35,724 nt of DNA from an uncultured Prevotellaceae bacterium. GTDB lineage: Bacteria > Bacteroidota > Bacteroidia > Bacteroidales > Bacteroidaceae. The notes below the pieces were generated by a model. That model did no database searches. It was not told the origin of the DNA and saw only the letters and a program-made list of their open reading frames with translations. Position 1 is the first letter of the stretch. Every line of letters starts with the position of its first letter. Positions 8,093-15,713 of this stretch are shown piece by piece. The translations under genes and the position numbers were made by a program. Location: positions 1 to 35,724 of the forward strand of contig ONOG01000027.1 of NCBI GenBank assembly GCA_900319385.1. Direction: 5' to 3'.

Positions 8093-9253
8093 ATGGCAAA
8101 AACGTTTCAAAGTGTCACACGAACGCTGGCTGTGTCGCTGGCCATCTTCAGCAGCACGGCAGCAGCCCCCCTCCAACTCCCCCCGAGAGGGGGAGGGGAT
8201 TCATCTGCAGGAGAAAAAGTAACTATTTCTAATAGTTCTGAAACCCTCCCCCTTTCGGGGGGAGATGGAGGGGGGCTTGGGGACCTTGTGGGTGAACTGG
8301 CCGACCGCATCCAACTGCACGGCTATGCTCAAGGGGGATTCAACTACACACACAAGGGTGGGGATGACCAGAGTACGTTTGAACTGAAGCGGGTGCTCTT
8401 TTGGACCAATGCGCAGATCACGGACCGCTGGTCGTTCTTGTTTATGCACGACTTCTCAAGTGTCGTACAGGAGTACTACACCGACTACCGCCTCACGCGC
8501 AACAAGGCGCTGACCGTGCGCCTGGGACAGTTCAAGAACGGGCTGTCGCTCGAAAATCCGCTGTCGCCCACGTCGATGGAGGCAATCGACGTCTATTCGG
8601 AGGGTGTGACTTTCCTCAGCGGTTGCGGCAGCGACCCGCTGATGGGTGTGCAGTACGGCCGCGACCTCGGTCTGGCGCTGTTTGGCGAAACGAACGACGG
8701 ACGCCTGCGCTACGAGCTGGACATCCTCAACGGACAGGGCATCAACCGCAAGGACGGTAACAAGGAGAAAGACTTCATCGGACGCATCGAGTATCGTCCG
8801 GCCAAGGGCTGGAACCTCGTGGCGACGGGACAGCTGGGCCGTGGCCATGCCGTGGCGACGTCGCTCTACAACCCGACGATTCAGGTTGGCGACAACTACA
8901 AGCGCGACCGTCTGACGCTGGGTTTCGACTACAAGTCGAAGGGGCTGAACCTGCACGGCGAGTGGCTCGAAGGCTGGGACGGCGGGGCGCGCAGCCGCGG
9001 TGGATACCTCACGGGAAATGTGCCGCTGGGCACGTCGAAGATCGACCTCGTGGGCTCGTACGACTTCTTCAACTTCAACACCGACCTTCACATGCACCAG
9101 CACAAGGCCATCGCCGGCCTGCAGTACTGGTTCTACGGCAAGTGCCGCATCCAGTTGCAGTATGTCTATAAGAATGCCTTCACCGAGGGCGGGCAGTTCC
9201 GCCACGGTGCCAACCATGCCGTGATGTGCCAGATGCAGGTGAGGTTTAATTAA
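8093..9253 (+). CDS. outer-membrane porin of the phosphate-selective porin O/P type
   Basis: The 386-residue product has a signal peptide (about residues 1-25, ...IFSSTAAA). A beta-barrel porin follows from about residue 72 (IQLHGYAQGGFNYTH), with alternating aromatic/polar strands, FELKRVLFWTNAQI, VRLGQFKNGLS, and a C-terminus in RFN. This matches the OprO/OprP-like family common in Bacteroidetes, whose substrate often is not phosphate. Residues 25-62 (PLQLPPRGGGDSS... to LPLSGGDGGG) are not porin sequence: they are the translation of an inserted palindromic repeat that keeps the frame open. Whether the extra segment is tolerated between signal peptide and barrel cannot be told from the sequence, but the rest of the gene is intact. 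It precedes a symporter and a glycosidase in the same direction, though repeats separate them. Confidence 0.85.
   Translation: MAKTFQSVTRTLAVSLAIFSSTAAAPLQLPPRGGGDSSAGEKVTISNSSETLPLSGGDGGGLGDLVGELADRIQLHGYAQGGFNYTHKGGDDQSTFELKRVLFWTNAQITDRWSFLFMHDFSSVVQEYYTDYRLTRNKALTVRLGQFKNGLSLENPLSPTSMEAIDVYSEGVTFLSGCGSDPLMGVQYGRDLGLALFGETNDGRLRYELDILNGQGINRKDGNKEKDFIGRIEYRPAKGWNLVATGQLGRGHAVATSLYNPTIQVGDNYKRDRLTLGFDYKSKGLNLHGEWLEGWDGGARSRGGYLTGNVPLGTSKIDLVGSYDFFNFNTDLHMHQHKAIAGLQYWFYGKCRIQLQYVYKNAFTEGGQFRHGANHAVMCQMQVRFN
8165..8276. mobile_element. MITE-like palindromic repeat inserted in the porin gene
   Basis: The left arm (8165-8197, GCCCCCCTCCAACTCCCCCC...) and right arm (8244-8276) are inverted copies matching at 31 of 33 positions. 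Between them is a small second palindrome, AACTATT-TCT-AATAGTT (8221-8237). No transposase is encoded. Similar CCCTCCC/GGGAGGGG elements lie at 9255-9487, which suggests a dispersed non-autonomous family. Confidence 0.75.
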
Positions 9254-9254
9254 A

Positions 9255-9487
9255 GACCCATCACCGGCAGACCCACCCCCGGCAGACCCACCCCCGACCC
9301 CTCCCTTGTAGGGAGGGGAGTGGTCACTGAGTCCTCTATACCTAATTATATATTATGTTTTTTAATTTAGAATAATCAATCACGCCCCATTCTACTCCCC
9401 TCCCTACAAGGGAGGGGCAGGGGGGTGGGTCTTTTATTGTATCCCATTCTACTCCCCTCCCTACAAGGGAGGGGCAGGGGGGGGGTC
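9255..9487. repeat. cluster of CCCCTCCCTACAAGGGAGGGG repeats
   Basis: Two direct copies of CCCATTCTACTCCCCTCCCT followed by ACAAGGGAGGGGCAGGGGGG lie at about 9386-9430 and 9443-9487. An inverted copy (GACCCCTCCCTTGTAGGGAG) lies at about 9295-9322, next to repeated CGGCAGACCCACCCC units. The last copy ends eight bases before the symporter start codon. Confidence 0.85.
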
Positions 9488-9494
9488 CTTTATT

Positions 9495-11015
9495 ATGTTC
9501 ATAAAAATTCTTCTCACCATCATCTTCCTCGCAGTCACCGTCGCTGTGGGAATCTATTCGCGCAAGCAGGCGCGGAGTGTGGACGGATTTGTGCTCGGCG
9601 GCCGCAATGTCGGCCCGTGGCTGACAGCCTTTGCCTACGGCACCAGTTATTTCTCGGCAGTCGTCTTCGTCGGCTATGCCGGTCAGTTCGGATGGAAATA
9701 CGGACTGTCGAGCACCTGGATCGGCATCGGCAACGCCCTGATCGGGTCGCTGCTCGCCTGGCTCGTGCTCGGCCGAAGGACGAAACTGATGACGCAGCAC
9801 ATCGAGAGCCGAACCATGCCCGACTTCTTCGGCACGCGTTTTGCCAGTCAGGGACTGCGCGTGGCGGCTTCGATCATCGCCTTTGTCTTCCTCATCCCCT
9901 ACACCGCCGGCGTGTATAAGGGCATCTCGACGCTGTTCGAGATGGGCTTCGGCATCCCCTACGAATACTGCGTCATCGGCATGGCGGTGCTCACGGCGGT
10001 CTATGTCATCCTCGGCGGCTACAAGGCTACGGCGATGAACGACTTTGTGCAGGGCATCATCATGCTCTTCGGCATCGTCACCGTCATCGCCGCCGTGCTC
10101 AATGCGCAGGGCGGACTGACCACGGCGGTGGAGAAGATGGCTGCGCTGCCTGCCGACGACGGCGGACAGGGCGGCTTTGCCACGCTGTGGGGACCCGACC
10201 CGTGGAACCTGCTCGGCGTGGTCATCCTCACCTCGCTCGGCACCTGGGGACTGCCGCAGATGGTGGGCAAGTTCTATAGCATCACCGACGAGAGCGCCAT
10301 CCGCCGCGGCACGATCATCTCGACGGTGTTCGCCCTCGTCGTGGCTGGCGGCTGCTACTTCCTCGGCGGCTTCGGCCGTCTGTTCGGCACACCGCCCACG
10401 CTGCCTAACGGCCGTCTGGACTTCGACGCCATCGTGCCCTCCATGCTCGGCACCCTGCCCGACATCCTCATCGCCCTCGTCGTGCTGCTCGTGCTCTCGG
10501 CCTCGATGTCAACGCTGGCGTCGCTCGTGCTCACCTCGTCGTCCACCATGACCCTCGACCTCATCTATCGCGACAAGAAATCGCTGCCTGGCGAGGTGGA
10601 GGAGGGTAGCATCGACGACACGGTTTCGGAGAAGGTGGAGCGTCGCAAGGTCGTCGTCATGCGCGTGCTCATCGTTTTCTTCATCGTCATCTCGCTCATG
10701 CTGGCGCTCAATCCGCCCACCTTCATCGCCCAGCTCATGGGCATCTCGTGGGGTGCGCTGGCGGGTGCCTTTCTCGCCCCCTTCATGCTCGGCCTCTACT
10801 GGCGCGGCGTGACCACGGCCAGCGTGTGGGCCTGCTTCGGCTGGGGTGTGGGTCTGACGGTGGTCAACATGATCATGGGCAACCCCATCAACCCCATCAA
10901 CTGCGGCGCCATCGCCATGCTGGGCGGCTTCCCCGTGGTGTGGCTCGTCAGTCTTGTCACCAAAAAACTGCCGCAGAAGCGCATCGACCGCATCTTCGAG
11001 TGCTACGCAAAGTAG
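9495..11015 (+). CDS. sodium:solute symporter (SSS family)
   Basis: The 506-residue integral membrane protein has about 13 hydrophobic segments and the family's hallmark regions. These are an N-terminal helix followed by VDGFVLGGRNVGPWLTAFAY, an unwound first core helix GTSYFSAVVFVGYAGQFGWK, and a Na+-site-type serine/threonine stretch SMSTLASLVLTSSSTMTLDL in a later helix. It should import a small organic solute with Na+ across the inner membrane. The substrate is not evident. The following GH51 arabinofuranosidase makes a sugar such as arabinose plausible, but this is inference from context only. The ATG lies directly behind a GC-rich repeat, so native transcription signals may have been displaced or come from upstream. 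Confidence 0.85.
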   Translation: MFIKILLTIIFLAVTVAVGIYSRKQARSVDGFVLGGRNVGPWLTAFAYGTSYFSAVVFVGYAGQFGWKYGLSSTWIGIGNALIGSLLAWLVLGRRTKLMTQHIESRTMPDFFGTRFASQGLRVAASIIAFVFLIPYTAGVYKGISTLFEMGFGIPYEYCVIGMAVLTAVYVILGGYKATAMNDFVQGIIMLFGIVTVIAAVLNAQGGLTTAVEKMAALPADDGGQGGFATLWGPDPWNLLGVVILTSLGTWGLPQMVGKFYSITDESAIRRGTIISTVFALVVAGGCYFLGGFGRLFGTPPTLPNGRLDFDAIVPSMLGTLPDILIALVVLLVLSASMSTLASLVLTSSSTMTLDLIYRDKKSLPGEVEEGSIDDTVSEKVERRKVVVMRVLIVFFIVISLMLALNPPTFIAQLMGISWGALAGAFLAPFMLGLYWRGVTTASVWACFGWGVGLTVVNMIMGNPINPINCGAIAMLGGFPVVWLVSLVTKKLPQKRIDRIFECYAK

Positions 11016-11113
11016 GCGCTCATCCCTGTCAGTCCGTTGGCAATAAAATGCGACGGCGTTACGTTTATAGTATATAAGGTAAACATGTTCAATACGATAG
11101 CCCCCACACTGCT

Positions 11114-13099
11114 ATGAAACGAATCCTCTTATCCGCTGCACTTCTTGCTGCTGCGTCCCTGAGCCTCCACGCTCAGAAAACCATGAAGGCCCCTGCGGGC
11201 GGAAAACAAATCAGTGACGAACTCATCGGCATCTTCTTCGAGGACATCTCGATGGCTGCCGACGGCGGACTCTATGCCGAGCTTGTGCAGAACGGTTCGT
11301 TCGAGTACAGCCCTGCAGAGCGCGACGGCTGGGGACCTGGCACCGCCTGGCGGTTCCTGCGCCCGGGTCATTCGCTCGGCTACATGCAGCCGCGCATGGA
11401 CAATCCGCTCCACGTCAACAACCCCACCTACATGCGTCTGCACATCGAGCGCGTGAAGGAATACTATGACTACAACGGATGGAAAGGTGTGGGACTGCAG
11501 AACGACGGCTTCGACGGCATCGTTGTCAAGACTGGCGCCCACTACGACTTCTCGTGCTTTGCCCGCAACGTCGATGCCGACGCCAAGCAAGTGCGCATCG
11601 CGCTCGTCGAGCCTGGAGGCCGTGGCCGTCAGACCAAGCTGCTGGCCGAGGCTGTGCTCGATGTCAAGGCTCCGTCGTGGGAGAAATACACTGCCGTACT
11701 CTCACCGCAGGAAGGCAGTCAGCACGCCGTTCTGCAAGTGCTGGTGCTCACGCAGGGCGAGCTCGACCTCGACCAAATCTCGCTCATGCCGCAGGACACC
11801 TACAAGGGACACGGACTGCGCAAGGACCTCGCCCAGGCACTCGCCGACCTGAACCCCAAGTTCATGCGTTTCCCAGGCGGATGCGTGGTGCATGGCGGCG
11901 GCGACGGATTCTGGGACACCTATCGCTGGAAGACCACCATCGGTCCGAAGGAGCAGCGTCAGTCCCTCAAGAACACCTGGGGCTACCACCAGTCGATGGG
12001 CCTCGGCTACTACGAATACTTCCAGCTGTGTGAGGACATCGGCATGGAGCCCCTGCCCATCCTGCCCTGTGGTGTCAGCTGTCAGGGAACGAATGGCGGC
12101 TGGGGAATGCGTGGCCAGGCGCAGGACGTGGTGCCCATGTCCGCGATGGACGAATGGGCGCAGGACGCCCTCGACCTCATCGAATGGGCCAACGGCGACC
12201 CCGCCACCTCGAAGTGGGCACGCCTGCGTGCCGAGCAGGGACACCCCGCACCCTTCGGCCTGAAGTATCTCGGACTGGGCAACGAGGAACGCATCTCCCC
12301 AGAGTTTGCCGAACGTTTCCGCTATATATATAATAAGGTGCGCGAGGCACACCCCGAAATCGTCATCGTCGGAACTGCCGGTCCGGGTTCGCACCCTGGC
12401 AACGGAGACTTCCAAAACGGATGGAAACTCGCCGAAGAGCTGGAAGTGCCCATCCTCGACGAGCACTACTACGAGCCGCGCGACTACTTCCTCAAGAGCC
12501 GACAGTACGATGCCTATCCCCGCGACCGCAAGACGAAAGTCTATCTCGGAGAATATGCCGCCAAGGACAAGAAACTCATCGACGCCCTCGCCGAAGCCCT
12601 CTACCTGCTGCACGTCGAACGCAATGGCGACGTGGTCTGCATGACCAGCTATGCACCCCTCTTCGCCCGTAAGGGTACCAATAACTGGAACCCCAACCTC
12701 ATCTACTTCGACAACGAACGTCCCTTCCTCACCTGCAGCTACTACGTGCAGCAGATGTTTGGACTGTCCAGCGGCCAATACTACTATGGCGACTGCGTCA
12801 AGATACAGGATGCTACGGATTTGCAGGAACAGTCGGTTGTCCTCAACGTGAAGACCCGCCAGCTCTTCGTCAAGCTCTGCAACGCCTCGGCCGATGCGAA
12901 GACTGCCACGCTCGACCTCTCGCGCTTCGGTTCTCCGAAGAAGACTGCCGTGAAGACCGTCCTCACCGGTCAGCCCGACCAGGAGAACAACTTCGACCAG
13001 CAGCCCATTGCGCCGCAGACCGAGACCCTCAAACCCTCCAAGCGCATGACGCAGCCGATGCCTCCCTACAGCTTCACGATGCTGACGTTCACCTTATAA
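11114..13099 (+). CDS. GH51 alpha-L-arabinofuranosidase, exported
   Basis: The 661-residue protein begins with a signal peptide (MKRILLSAALL...SLHAQ). It then shows the N-terminal FFEDISMAADGGLYAELVQN typical of GH51, a carbohydrate-binding-like insert (about residues 115-225), and the TIM-barrel core with FPGGCVVHG. The acid/base glutamate is E391 in LGLGNEE and the nucleophile is E480 in YLGEYA. A C-terminal beta-sandwich follows. It removes terminal alpha-L-arabinofuranosyl residues from arabinan or arabinoxylan, probably in the periplasm. The symporter 98 bases upstream runs in the same direction, and a terminator follows at 13120. Confidence 0.93.
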   Translation: MKRILLSAALLAAASLSLHAQKTMKAPAGGKQISDELIGIFFEDISMAADGGLYAELVQNGSFEYSPAERDGWGPGTAWRFLRPGHSLGYMQPRMDNPLHVNNPTYMRLHIERVKEYYDYNGWKGVGLQNDGFDGIVVKTGAHYDFSCFARNVDADAKQVRIALVEPGGRGRQTKLLAEAVLDVKAPSWEKYTAVLSPQEGSQHAVLQVLVLTQGELDLDQISLMPQDTYKGHGLRKDLAQALADLNPKFMRFPGGCVVHGGGDGFWDTYRWKTTIGPKEQRQSLKNTWGYHQSMGLGYYEYFQLCEDIGMEPLPILPCGVSCQGTNGGWGMRGQAQDVVPMSAMDEWAQDALDLIEWANGDPATSKWARLRAEQGHPAPFGLKYLGLGNEERISPEFAERFRYIYNKVREAHPEIVIVGTAGPGSHPGNGDFQNGWKLAEELEVPILDEHYYEPRDYFLKSRQYDAYPRDRKTKVYLGEYAAKDKKLIDALAEALYLLHVERNGDVVCMTSYAPLFARKGTNNWNPNLIYFDNERPFLTCSYYVQQMFGLSSGQYYYGDCVKIQDATDLQEQSVVLNVKTRQLFVKLCNASADAKTATLDLSRFGSPKKTAVKTVLTGQPDQENNFDQQPIAPQTETLKPSKRMTQPMPPYSFTMLTFTL

Positions 13100-13119
13100 A
13101 CTTGTGAATCTATATTTCT

Positions 13120-13161
13120 CCAAGCACTTGGCAGACGGATGTCGAGTGCTTGGTGTTTTTT
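13120..13161 (+). terminator. terminator of the arabinofuranosidase gene
   Basis: CCAAGCACT pairs with AGTGCTTGG (9 bp) and is followed by TGTTTTTT, 21 bases past the stop codon. Confidence 0.8.
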
Positions 13162-13216
13162 GTTAAATGCCCTGCCATCCTATCTTGCCGAAGGTAAATA
13201 GTTTTTTGGAAAATCT

Positions 13217-13248
13217 TTTGCAGGTTTACAAAAAACTCCTTATCTTTG
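13217..13248 (+). promoter_or_regulatory. promoter of the MNT/HEPN module
   Basis: TTTG (13217-13220) and TATCTTTG (13241-13248) are 20 bases apart, a full Bacteroidetes promoter. The same spaced arrangement, with the same bases around the -7 box, precedes the structured RNA at 14226. Confidence 0.8.
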
Positions 13249-13253
13249 CCACA

Positions 13254-13310
13254 GACTTCAGTCTGCCCATCACCAGGCGTGGAGTCACGACATTTGGGAA
13301 AAGGACGTTT
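13254..13310 (+). ncRNA. duplicated 5' head of the structured RNA, now the leader of the toxin-antitoxin mRNA
   Basis: The first transcribed bases form a hairpin, GACTTCA(gtct)GCC...GGC(g)TGGAGTC (13254-13286), followed by AAAGGACGTTT (ending 13310). The RNA gene at 14226 starts with the same hairpin (different loop, conserved stem) and the same AAAGGACGTTT. After that the two sequences diverge. Here a small stem TCCTGA...TCAGGA follows, then the antitoxin gene at 13380. Confidence 0.6.
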
Positions 13311-13379
13311 CCTGAACGGCATTAATGTAATGGTCAGGATGGAAAGTTTTTCCCCATTCAAGGAAAATATAGAATCCCC

Positions 13380-13706
13380 ATGAGACACTCACAGGTAATA
13401 GACAACATTAAAGAAGTAGCAAAGAGGGTTCTGCCAAAGGGTAGCACACTCTACCTCTATGGTTCCCGTGCTCGTGGCGACTACCAAGAGGACAGCGATT
13501 GGGATTTGCTGCTGTTGCTGGACAAACCGAAAGTGGAACATGAAGATTTTGCCAAATACTCCTACCCGTTTGTTGAGAAGGGATGGGACATGGGCGAGGA
13601 TATCCGTCCTCATGCCTATACCAAGGCAGAATGGTTCAATGGCCCTCATGCTATGTTCTATTATAATGTAGAAGGAGATAAAAAGGTTTTGTATGAGTCT
13701 CACTAA
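13380..13706 (+). CDS. mntA: MNT-type nucleotidyltransferase (antitoxin of a HEPN/MNT pair)
   Basis: The 108-residue protein has the minimal nucleotidyltransferase signature GSRARGDYQEDSDWDL, with G28-S29 and the metal-binding pair D40/D42. This is the family in which the MNT partner neutralises a HEPN RNase, in studied cases by AMPylating a tyrosine of it. Its 3' end overlaps the HEPN gene by 14 bases, so the two are translationally coupled. The transcript starts from the promoter at 13217 and carries a structured leader. The MNT gene comes first here. Lower GC than the upstream metabolic genes fits an acquired module. Confidence 0.88.
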   Translation: MRHSQVIDNIKEVAKRVLPKGSTLYLYGSRARGDYQEDSDWDLLLLLDKPKVEHEDFAKYSYPFVEKGWDMGEDIRPHAYTKAEWFNGPHAMFYYNVEGDKKVLYESH

Positions 13707-14097
13707 CGAAGAACGTCAGATTATTGTCAATCTAGAATTGGAGAAAGCACAGACAACATTTGAAGCAATGGAACTTTGTGCACGGGAAAAGGCGTTTGAA
13801 TCCGCTGCGAACAGAATCTATTATGCTGCATTTCATGCGGTTTCGGCATTGCTCATCCATAATGGATTCAATGTAAAAAGTCATCGTGGTGTAATGGCTC
13901 TGTTTGGGGAACATTTTATACGAACTGGATTTTTCACGAAAGCAGATGGAGCATTATTCTCTGATTTGGTGATTATGCGTGACAATGCCGACTACAATTG
14001 CTTCTATGAGATAACCGAAGAAAAGTTAACTCCCTACATTGAACCCACTCGCCAACTCATTGCCAAAATCAAACGATATGTAGGGACAGAACAGTAA
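13693..14097 (+). CDS. hepT: HEPN-domain protein (RNase toxin of a HEPN/MNT pair)
   Basis: The 134-residue all-helical protein has the HEPN core: AANRIYYAAFHAVSALL (about residues 38-54) and RDNADYNCFYEITEE (96-110). The R96-x4-Y101 motif corresponds to the R-x4-6-H/Y motif of HEPN ribonucleases and the tyrosine modified in HepT proteins. It overlaps the MNT gene, and a terminator at 14153 closes the operon. A role as mRNA- or tRNA-cutting toxin in phage defence or plasmid-like maintenance is inferred from the family. HEPN proteins of this length also occur as non-toxic partners. Confidence 0.85.
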   Translation: MSLTNEERQIIVNLELEKAQTTFEAMELCAREKAFESAANRIYYAAFHAVSALLIHNGFNVKSHRGVMALFGEHFIRTGFFTKADGALFSDLVIMRDNADYNCFYEITEEKLTPYIEPTRQLIAKIKRYVGTEQ

Positions 14098-14152
14098 TAA
14101 TTGCTTTATCATGCAAGTTCAACCTGACACACCATCTCCCTCAGTGTCCCTC

Positions 14153-14179
14153 AGTGCAAGACAAATCTTGCACTTTTTT
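14153..14179 (+). terminator. terminator of the MNT/HEPN operon
   Basis: AGTGCAAG-ACAAAT-CTTGCACT followed by TTTTT, a perfect 8-bp stem. Confidence 0.85.
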
Positions 14180-14189
14180 CGTTTTATTC

Positions 14190-14220
14190 TTGCAAGTTAG
14201 GATTATATTCCTTATCTTTG
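14190..14220 (+). promoter_or_regulatory. promoter of the structured RNA gene
   Basis: TTG (14190-14192) and TATCTTTG (14213-14220) are 20 bases apart. The sequence CTTATCTTTGCCA is shared with the promoter at 13217. Confidence 0.8.
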
Positions 14221-14225
14221 CCATC

Positions 14226-14528
14226 GACTTCAGTTAGCCACTCGTGGGCATGGAGTCAAACTTATTGATAAAGGACGTTTACACGACGTTTCTTCTGCTT
14301 CACGAATCTCGCAAATTCCAAGCATCAGAAGATACGCACCAGTAACGTCCGCGCAGGGTGTAATATACCCTGTCCATTCCTTATATACATATTGTATATT
14401 TGTGTGGACCGTGTCTGTATATACATCCCCGGCGTGGGCTAACTGAGTTGCTTATCCTGATGCGAAGGCAATGCGAGAGCCCGTGAAGCGGGATAGGCGG
14501 ACAAGTAACAGGCACCCACGTCTTTTTT
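14226..14528 (+). ncRNA. structured non-coding RNA of about 300 nt
   Basis: A consensus promoter lies just upstream, and the 3' end is a G+C stem followed by a T run (CCCACGTCTTTTTTG). Nested helices are visible: GACTTCA/TGGAGTC (14226-14257), GGACGTT with AACGTCC, TTCTTCTG with CAGAAGA, CAGGGT-GTAATAT-ACCCTG, ATATACA-TAT-TGTATAT, and a closing stem CGTGGG (14433) with CCCACG (14515). That closing stem encloses GTTGCTTATCC pairing with GGATAGGC...AAGTAAC. It is not tmRNA, SRP RNA or RNase P RNA by any motif I know. A Bacteroidales-specific family such as the published 'Bacteroidales-1' RNA is possible but cannot be confirmed here. No protein is encoded: the open frame beginning at 14471 overlaps the RNA only by chance extension of the lipoprotein frame. 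Confidence 0.7.
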
Positions 14529-14587
14529 GTATCCCTACATTTCATGCCGACTCCGAGGTGCCTATAGGTACAAAATGCTTTATGTTT

Positions 14588-15364
14588 ATGGACAAAAAGT
14601 TTTTCTTTAATGTGATGGCAGTTGTTATTGCCGCTATTCAGTGTGTTGTCTTTTCGTCTTGTGGGAACGATGATAGCGAAGATCTTAGTTTAAGTGTTTC
14701 ACCTTCAAGTGTAACTCTTCACTACGACGAAACAGTTCAATTAAGGGTCTCTGGCAATGCTGACTCATGGGAATCAGAAGATTTATTCGTTGCAAAAGTA
14801 AATACATTAGGAAGTGTTACAGGTGGACATGTGGGAACAACAAGGATTAAGGCCACACAAGGTTCGCGAACAGGTTATTCAACTATAACCATTGTTCCAA
14901 AGTACGACCTATATGATACACCTATTACCGAATTTGGTACTACAAAAGAAACGATTAAAAGCAAGGAAACGCACTCACTGTCATCTGAAAATAACACATC
15001 TTTAGTCTATACGTATTCTGATGGCATTCATCCATGCGTAGTGGTTTATTTATTTGAAGATGGAAGGATGAATGGCGTAGCTGTTTCATTAAATTATTCA
15101 GATTATATTGTAGCGGGTTATTGCTTGTTAGAACGATATCAGCCAGTAGGAATAACGGATGATCTTTATATCTTTTTGAATGCTGACACAAAACAAAAAG
15201 CGACAATGGCTGTGGCTTTGGGAACAACCAGAGTCAATGGCTCTACTATAACGATGATTACCTATATGCCTTATCAGCAAACATCTTCAACTAAACAAAG
15301 AATGAATTATATTACCGGTATAAATGATGACATGTTGTCACTAATTACAACCGTAGTCAAGTGA
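14588..15364 (+). CDS. lipoprotein with a BIG2-type immunoglobulin-like domain
   Basis: The frame can be extended upstream to 14471, but that part lies in the RNA gene. The ATG at 14588 (or 14582, two codons earlier) gives a proper lipoprotein signal, with hydrophobic residues and lipobox VFSSC, lipidated at C25. Residues about 33-105 (LSVSPSSVTLHYDETVQLRV... to TGYSTITIVP) match the bacterial Ig-like group 2 pattern. The remaining 150 residues are a beta-rich domain I do not recognise. It is probably anchored in the outer membrane or its periplasmic face. The codon and base composition is clearly more AT-rich than the metabolic genes around it, which suggests acquisition with the preceding RNA and toxin-antitoxin module. 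A terminator follows at 15391. Confidence 0.8.
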   Translation: MDKKFFFNVMAVVIAAIQCVVFSSCGNDDSEDLSLSVSPSSVTLHYDETVQLRVSGNADSWESEDLFVAKVNTLGSVTGGHVGTTRIKATQGSRTGYSTITIVPKYDLYDTPITEFGTTKETIKSKETHSLSSENNTSLVYTYSDGIHPCVVVYLFEDGRMNGVAVSLNYSDYIVAGYCLLERYQPVGITDDLYIFLNADTKQKATMAVALGTTRVNGSTITMITYMPYQQTSSTKQRMNYITGINDDMLSLITTVVK

Positions 15365-15390
15365 CATCACTTGAATTACTTTTATGGTTA

Positions 15391-15428
15391 AAGCAGAAGT
15401 CCGTTAAAAATAAGGGCTTCTGCTTTTT
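15391..15428 (+). terminator. terminator of the lipoprotein gene
   Basis: AAGCAGAAGTCC pairs with GGGCTTCTGCTT (12 bp, one G-T pair), followed by TTTTT. Confidence 0.85.
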
Positions 15429-15443
15429 GATTATATCCAAGGA

Positions 15444-15692
15444 GTGTGCATGTTAGTTTTTTTCTTGATTATGGATATAGGGCTTCAATTGCCAGTATTG
15501 GCCTTCTTTTTGGCTACGATGGGAGTCATCAACACACGAATGCTGTCACGCTATCGCAAACACGCCTTGATTGTCATCATGTTGGTGGCCGCTATTATCA
15601 CGCCTCCTGACCTAATGACGCTTATCCTCGTCACCATTCCCCTCTACCTGCTGTACGAAGTCAGCATCCGAGTGGCGAGGTGGGCTCGGTGA
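15444..15692 (+). pseudogene. tatC: 5'-truncated tatC remnant
   Basis: The translated frame matches only the last third of TatC, the large subunit of the twin-arginine protein-export channel: GLQLPVLAFFLATMGVI, RYRKHALIVIMLVAAIITPP, and IPLYLLYEVSIRVARW. Full TatC has about 240-280 residues and six membrane helices. Here about 80 residues remain, covering roughly the last two helices. A stop (15411) and a transcription terminator lie immediately upstream, so no N-terminal part exists in this window. The only possible start is a GTG at 15444 or an internal ATG. The accessory DNA at 13.2-15.4 kb probably replaced the 5' part of the gene. A functional export protein is very unlikely. Confidence 0.8.
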
Positions 15693-15713
15693 ATGAAAGT
15701 CTATGCATGGTTT

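Noticed and set aside
14471..14587. upstream extension of the lipoprotein frame
   Set aside because: It lies in the structured RNA and its terminator. Starting at 14588 gives a normal lipoprotein signal peptide.
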